A DNA stretch of 64,000 nt from Parabacteroides gordonii MS-1 = DSM 23371 (GTDB taxonomy: Bacteria > Bacteroidota > Bacteroidia > Bacteroidales > Tannerellaceae). The translations under genes and the position numbers were made by a program. The stretch covers positions 2,660,671 through 2,724,670 of the forward strand of contig NZ_KQ033919.1 of NCBI RefSeq assembly GCF_000969825.1, written 5' to 3'. Of this stretch, positions 61,332 through 64,000 are shown piece by piece; position 1 is the stretch's first letter, and each line of letters begins with the position of its first letter. The notes beneath the pieces are model-generated. The model had not been told where the DNA came from and did not search any database. It saw nothing but the letters and a program-made list of their open reading frames with translations.

Positions 61332-62786
61332 TTATATTTCTTTTCTAAGCCTTGCTACCGGAATATCCAACTGTTCGCGGTATTTGGCCACTGTACGGCG
61401 GGCGATTACATAACCTTTCTCCTTCAGAATGGTGGTGAGTTCCTCATCGGTGAGGGGTTTACGTTTATCCTCGCTGTCAATATGTTCTTTCATAATCTTC
61501 TTCACTTCACGGGTGGATATTTCCTCGCCGCTGTCGGTCTGCATCGATTCAGAGAAGAAGAATTTCAGAGGGTAGATGCCGAAGTTGGTTTGCACATACT
61601 TGCTGTTGCTAACCCTCGAAATGGTCGATATATCATATCCGGCACGTTCGGCTACATCTTTCAGTATCATCGGGCGCAGGGTGGCATCGTCTCCGGTCAG
61701 GAAAAAGTCCCGTTGCAGGAGAATGATGGCTTCCATTGTGCGTTGCAATGTCTCCTGGCGTTGCCTGATTGCATCAATGAACCATTGGGCCGAGTCGAGT
61801 TTCTGCTTGACGAACTGCACGGCTTCACGCATCTGGGATGTCTGGTTGGCCTTGTTGCCTGCATAATCCTGAAACATTTCCGCATAATCGCGGCTGATCC
61901 TCAGATCGGGGATATCCCGGTTGTTCATGCTTAAGATCAGCTCTCCGTTTATAGCTTCCACCAGGAAATCGGGGATCACCTGGCTCATGGCTACTTCCAT
62001 AGAACCACCCCAGCTACTGCAAGGTTTAGGATCGAGGGCAATTATTTCGTGAATAGCTTTTTTCAGAATCGCTTCGCTGATGTTCAGCCCCCGCATGATC
62101 TTGTCATAATGCTTGCGGGTAAACTCTTCGAAATACTCCGTAAGGATACGGGTAGCCATTTCTACTCCGGCTGTCGGTTCTTTGCGGTTGAGTTGCAGTA
62201 ATAAGCATTCCTGCAGGTTGCGTGCTCCGACTCCGGCGGGATCGAAGTCTTGTATGATTGCCAGTACTTCTTCTATTTCTTTTTCGTCTACATCCTGTCC
62301 GGCCTGAAAGACCAGGTCGTCGGCTATGGCGGAAAGTTCGCGGCGCAGGTAACCGTCGTCGTCGATATTACCTATAATATATTCGGCGATCTTCATCTGT
62401 TTTTCCGGAAGGTCGCGTAACCCGAGTTGCTGCAGCAGGAATTCGTTCAATGATTGGCTGACGGAGAAAGGGATATCTTCTTTACGTTCTGTTTTCTCGC
62501 TTATTTCGCGTAGTTTGTAATCGGGGATGTCGTCTTCAGTCATATAATCGCCGAGTGAGATATCCGTCTCTGTCTCGCCTGTAGATATATCATCACCACC
62601 TTCTTCGTCAGTCCGTTCAAAGTCGTCCGCAATATCTTTTCCTTCCTCCAGGGCAGGATTGTCTTCCAGCTCATGCTTTATACGCTCTTCCAGCTCGATG
62701 GCGGGAAGCTCGAGAAGCCGGATAAGCTGTATCTGCTGCGGAGAGAGCTTTTGCTGTAACTTTTGTTGTAACTGTTGCTTCAACAT
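61332..62786 (-). CDS. rpoN: RNA polymerase sigma-54 factor
   Basis: 484 residues. The Gln-rich region I (LQQKLQQKLSPQQIQLIRLLELP), an acidic region II (about 55-95), the core-binding region III and the C-terminal RpoN box (ARRTVAKYRE) are all visible. It directs transcription of enhancer-dependent promoters together with AAA activators; none is encoded in this window. First gene of the minus-strand run to 52148, probable -7 box at 62813-62820. Confidence 0.97.
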   Translation of the reverse strand: MLKQQLQQKLQQKLSPQQIQLIRLLELPAIELEERIKHELEDNPALEEGKDIADDFERTDEEGGDDISTGETETDISLGDYMTEDDIPDYKLREISEKTERKEDIPFSVSQSLNEFLLQQLGLRDLPEKQMKIAEYIIGNIDDDGYLRRELSAIADDLVFQAGQDVDEKEIEEVLAIIQDFDPAGVGARNLQECLLLQLNRKEPTAGVEMATRILTEYFEEFTRKHYDKIMRGLNISEAILKKAIHEIIALDPKPCSSWGGSMEVAMSQVIPDFLVEAINGELILSMNNRDIPDLRISRDYAEMFQDYAGNKANQTSQMREAVQFVKQKLDSAQWFIDAIRQRQETLQRTMEAIILLQRDFFLTGDDATLRPMILKDVAERAGYDISTISRVSNSKYVQTNFGIYPLKFFFSESMQTDSGEEISTREVKKIMKEHIDSEDKRKPLTDEELTTILKEKGYVIARRTVAKYREQLDIPVARLRKEI

Positions 62787-62812
62787 ATTAAAATCGTCTA
62801 CATTAGAACATG

Positions 62813-62820
62813 CAAATATA
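62813..62820 (-). promoter_or_regulatory. Putative -7 element of rpoN
   Basis: TATATTTG on the minus strand fits TAnnTTTG and lies 27 bp above the rpoN start. No clear -33 TTG at 19 bp. Confidence 0.5.
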
Positions 62821-62959
62821 ACTTTTTACGCTGAACAGACTTATGATTAAAAACATAATTGTTCTAAAGAAACGCCGGTACTGGCGGTTATCTTTCAATT
62901 TTAACATAGATGTAATGTAATTAATTTCTTGAAATGCCTTAAAAATCAAAACAATTCCA

Positions 62960-62967
62960 TATTTTTG
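62960..62967 (+). promoter_or_regulatory. Putative -7 element of the GAF/PAS sensor gene
   Basis: TATTTTTG fits TAnnTTTG and is 22 bp before the start at 62990. The -33 region is weak. Confidence 0.5.
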
Positions 62968-62989
62968 CGTTTATAAAGAGATACCCTAT

Positions 62990-64000
62990 ATGATGTCAAC
63001 GCTAACTAAGAGTAAATATAGTCAGTTATCCAGGGAAGAGCTAATACGATTATTGGAAGCACGGGACAAAGAACAGAAAGCCAACGTAAACAGAACTTCT
63101 TCCGGATTTCCCAATATTAAACGGATTATATCGGAGGTGCTTGTCTTGTTATTCAACGAAGAAGAACAGCCGATAGAGAAATCCATGAGATTACTTCTCA
63201 ACTTCTTTGAGGCGGATTGGGGGTATGTGGCTATTTTTGAAGAAGATGGCAAGACGGCAGACTTCCCTTGCGAGGTGATGAGCGAATGGGTTGAAGTCCC
63301 GAAGGAAGATCATTCCGAGCTAACCTACGAAACGATCCCGTGGATTATGGATACTGTAAAGGCCGGACGCGATATTATAATGTGTAGTATGGAGGATTTA
63401 CCGCCGGAGGCACATGTCGATAAGCAGTTGCTCGAAATGCAGCGTCTCAAATCCATGCTTATTATCCCGCTCTCTTTTCATAATCAGGTGAAAGGGTTTA
63501 TTGGCTTTGATTCCGTTCGGGTTCAGCGTTTCTGGACTTCGGATGATATTGAAGACTTACATATTATAGCCCGGATGTTTTCCATCATTATAGAACGGCT
63601 GCAAACACAAAACAGTCTGGAAGAGTCGAGAAAGCATCTTTCGGAACTCAGCACGAAGTTTAAACAATTTTTTAATAATCTTCCTGTCGGGGTAGAGTTG
63701 TATGATGCTGAAGGATTTCTAGTTGACCTTAATGAGGCGGATGCCCGGATGTTCGGTACCACACGGGAGGATCTTTTGGGTATCGACCTGTTTGCCAATC
63801 CGGCGATTCCTCCTCACATCCTTACCAATGTTAAACACGGGCAGCCGTTCAGTTTCCCTTTGGTTTATGATTTCAGTGCCATACAAAATACCAGTTATTA
63901 CTCCTCCGCCTTTGTCGATCAGATAAAGTATCTGCAGATAAAGGGTATCGGGCTGGATGATCCTGAATTTGGCCGGGTAGGATATCTGGTGATCATATCG
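62990..64000 (+). CDS. GAF/PAS sensor protein, probable histidine kinase (3' end outside window)
   Basis: Open from the double ATG at 62990 to the right edge (337 codons). Residues about 40-200 fit a GAF domain (SMRLLLNFFEADWGYVAIFEEDG, MLIIPLSFHNQVKGFIGFDSV, DLHIIARMFSIIIERL). A helical linker (EESRKHLSELSTKFKQFFNNLPVGVELYDAEGFLVDLNEADARMFG) leads into a PAS domain. This order is typical of Bacteroidetes hybrid sensor kinases, but no kinase part is visible yet. Divergent from rpoN. Confidence 0.8.
   Translation, partial: MMSTLTKSKYSQLSREELIRLLEARDKEQKANVNRTSSGFPNIKRIISEVLVLLFNEEEQPIEKSMRLLLNFFEADWGYVAIFEEDGKTADFPCEVMSEWVEVPKEDHSELTYETIPWIMDTVKAGRDIIMCSMEDLPPEAHVDKQLLEMQRLKSMLIIPLSFHNQVKGFIGFDSVRVQRFWTSDDIEDLHIIARMFSIIIERLQTQNSLEESRKHLSELSTKFKQFFNNLPVGVELYDAEGFLVDLNEADARMFGTTREDLLGIDLFANPAIPPHILTNVKHGQPFSFPLVYDFSAIQNTSYYSSAFVDQIKYLQIKGIGLDDPEFGRVGYLVIIS

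Overview
The window looks like a chromosomal segment of a gut Bacteroidales, most probably Parabacteroides. The evidence is two secreted proteins ending in a DUF6383-type C-terminus, a SusC/SusD polysaccharide-utilisation locus, the porP-K-L-M-N core of the type IX secretion system (T9SS), FimA/Mfa-type fimbrial lipoproteins, the long IspG, and promoters of the Bacteroidetes type (TTG, about 19 bp, TAnnTTTG). The genus call is inference; the order-level call is firm. No rRNA, tRNA, CRISPR array, transposase or integrase gene was seen.

Layout. 1-1.6 kb: 3' end of a large DUF6383 surface protein, a structured 3' element and a terminator. 1.6-6.2 kb: an accessory cassette with a small basic protein whose ATG is one base out of frame, a primase/helicase-like protein (BT4734-like N-terminus plus DUF3987) whose second half is bracketed by a 41-bp inverted repeat, an HU-like protein, a DUF4248 protein, a glucosaminidase and a small hydrophobic/basic peptide. 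6.2-10.8 kb: two fimbrillin-like lipoproteins. 11.1-17.4 kb: porP-porK-porL-porM-porN. 17.5-19.3 kb: DUF2795 protein, cobalamin adenosyltransferase, methyltransferase. 19.4-22.4 kb: a TonB receptor flanked by a Cys/His membrane peptide and a His-rich lipoprotein, a likely metal-uptake unit.

22.4-37.8 kb: an amino-sugar utilisation locus (SusC, SusD, GH20, NagA, NagB, a sugar MFS permease, three exported Gfo/Idh/MocA proteins and a XylR-like AraC regulator). A perfect 22-bp repeat sits at the same distance upstream of two of its transcription units and is the best operator candidate. 38-41.3 kb: an Oar-like TonB receptor. 41.3-46.8 kb: an RND efflux operon. 46.8-48.1 kb: a gene-free stretch holding two separate inverted-repeat structures, one shaped like an invertible promoter, just upstream of the second DUF6383 protein (48.1-51.9 kb), which carries the same structured 3' element as the first. 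52.1-62.8 kb: a long housekeeping run on the minus strand (rpoN, PAP2-like, gcvH, purE, ispG, dut, TPR protein, DUF4292 lipoprotein, EnvC-like protein, two half-size chromate transporters). The right edge cuts a GAF/PAS sensor protein.

The T9SS core and the two proteins with T9SS-like C-terminal domains fit as machine and cargo. The least explained parts are the 1.6-6.2 kb cassette with its inverted repeat, the duplicated structured 3' element, and the inverted repeats at 46.9-48.0 kb.
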